Source: an uncultured Blautia sp.
GTDB taxonomy: Bacteria; Bacillota; Clostridia; Lachnospirales; Lachnospiraceae
DNA: 13,458 nucleotides
Direction: 5' to 3'
Assembly: GCA_900552095.1 (NCBI GenBank)
Contig: URYM01000024.1
Span: 1 to 13,458 of the forward strand
Made by a program: the position numbers and the translations under genes. Under the pieces are notes generated by a model that made no database searches, had not been told where the DNA came from, and saw only the letters and a program-made list of their open reading frames with translations. Below are positions 13,231-13,458 of the stretch, piece by piece (within the stretch, counting starts at the first letter, position 1; every line of letters begins with the position of its first letter).

Positions 13231-13297
13231 GAGAATTCCTCCAATTCAATTAAAATTTTATCTTTTTCTATTATGTCCCCGGGAAGGAAATTTATAC

Positions 13298-13326
13298 TTG
13301 AGCATTTCACAAAAAAATGGTAAAAT
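13298..13326 (+). promoter_or_regulatory. Sigma-A-like promoter for the gene at 13375
   Basis: TTGAGC at 13298-13303 and TAAAAT at 13321-13326 are separated by 17 bases in AT-rich DNA. The expected start near 13333 gives a short leader with AAGGAGG at 13361-13367. The site lies in the divergent 13231-13374 gap, which otherwise holds only the DUF378 ribosome binding site and AT-rich sequence. Confidence 0.6.
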
Positions 13327-13374
13327 TATTTTATATGTAACTGGATAATCCTTTTAGGAAAAGGAGGCATTTTT

Positions 13375-13458
13375 TTGCCGGCAAAGAAAAAAAAGAAAAA
13401 GCGCCGTATCTCTGTCCGAAATCTGTCCGGACTTTTCTCCTGGAACATCGGAACGATT
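13375..13458 (+). CDS. N-terminus of an unidentified protein, 3'-truncated
   Basis: The first 28 codons of a gene that leaves the window. It starts with TTG 13375, placed 7 bases after a perfect AAGGAGG (13361-13367) and downstream of a plausible promoter. The peptide is extremely basic at first (MPAKKKKKKRRISVRN) and then turns to LSGLFSWNIGTI, which looks like the approach to a membrane helix with the basic end inside. From memory, similar starts occur in HlyD-like membrane proteins of Lachnospiraceae, but 28 residues are too few to assign it. The frame is too short to stand out as an ORF; RBS, promoter and charge pattern support it. Confidence 0.7.
   Translation, partial: MPAKKKKKKRRISVRNLSGLFSWNIGTI

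Noticed and set aside
13243..13320. Minus-strand promoter for the DUF378-like gene (CATAAT at 13270-13275)
   Set aside because: The -35 position holds AGTATA and no better pairing was found, so it is not listed as a feature.
1..13458. Mobile elements, CRISPR arrays, defence genes, tRNA or rRNA
   Set aside because: No transposase, spaced direct repeats, tRNA-like folds or rRNA sequence were seen; the genes are core cell-envelope functions.

Overview
This is an ordinary stretch of a Bacillota (Clostridia) chromosome, most likely Lachnospiraceae. The evidence is the gene order radC-mreB-mreC-mreD-mrdA-minD-minE-rodA-mgsA, strong AGGAGG-type ribosome binding sites, TTG and GTG starts, and low-GC intergenic DNA between mid-GC genes. 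The call rests on protein and operon recognition only, with no database search. The first 46 bases are not biological: they are the end of an Illumina P7 primer, an i7 index and the Nextera transposase adapter. The left edge is therefore a contig end inside a gene, and the source is probably a draft or metagenome assembly.

Layout. Bases 47-2551 hold two flavoprotein genes that overlap by 4 bp: the C-terminal part of a HI0933/BaiN/YhiN-type enzyme and a complete COG2509-type FAD-dependent dehydrogenase. Bases 2573-12364 look like one long cell-envelope operon. It runs radC (JAMM protein), mreB, mreC, mreD (elongasome scaffold), mrdA (class B PBP2), minD, minE (division-site placement), rodA (SEDS glycosyltransferase), mgsA (methylglyoxal synthase-like) and an S11-family D-Ala-D-Ala carboxypeptidase. 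Several joints overlap or are very short (mreC/mreD 1 bp, mreD/mrdA 16 bp, rodA/mgsA 32 bp, mgsA/dac 17 bp), suggesting translational coupling. Bases 12392-12990 are a separate single-gene unit with its own sigma-A-like promoter, a small P-loop protein of unknown function and a strong, probably bidirectional terminator. A convergent DUF378-like membrane protein lies on the minus strand at 13024-13230. After it a divergent promoter drives a gene that starts with TTG at 13375 and runs off the window.

The genes fit together as a wall-synthesis module. MreBCD position the PBP2/RodA synthase pair, MinD/MinE set the division plane, and the carboxypeptidase trims peptide stems. No mobile element, CRISPR array, tRNA, rRNA or defence island was seen, and I do not see an undescribed system. 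The points worth a second look are: radC has no canonical start codon and its RBS lies in a predicted hairpin; MgsA has Val where the catalytic Asp of characterised enzymes sits; MreB has altered nucleotide-site motifs; PBP2 carries an insert of about 230-250 residues; minC is missing from an otherwise standard mre-min order; and the P-loop gene is uncharacterised.
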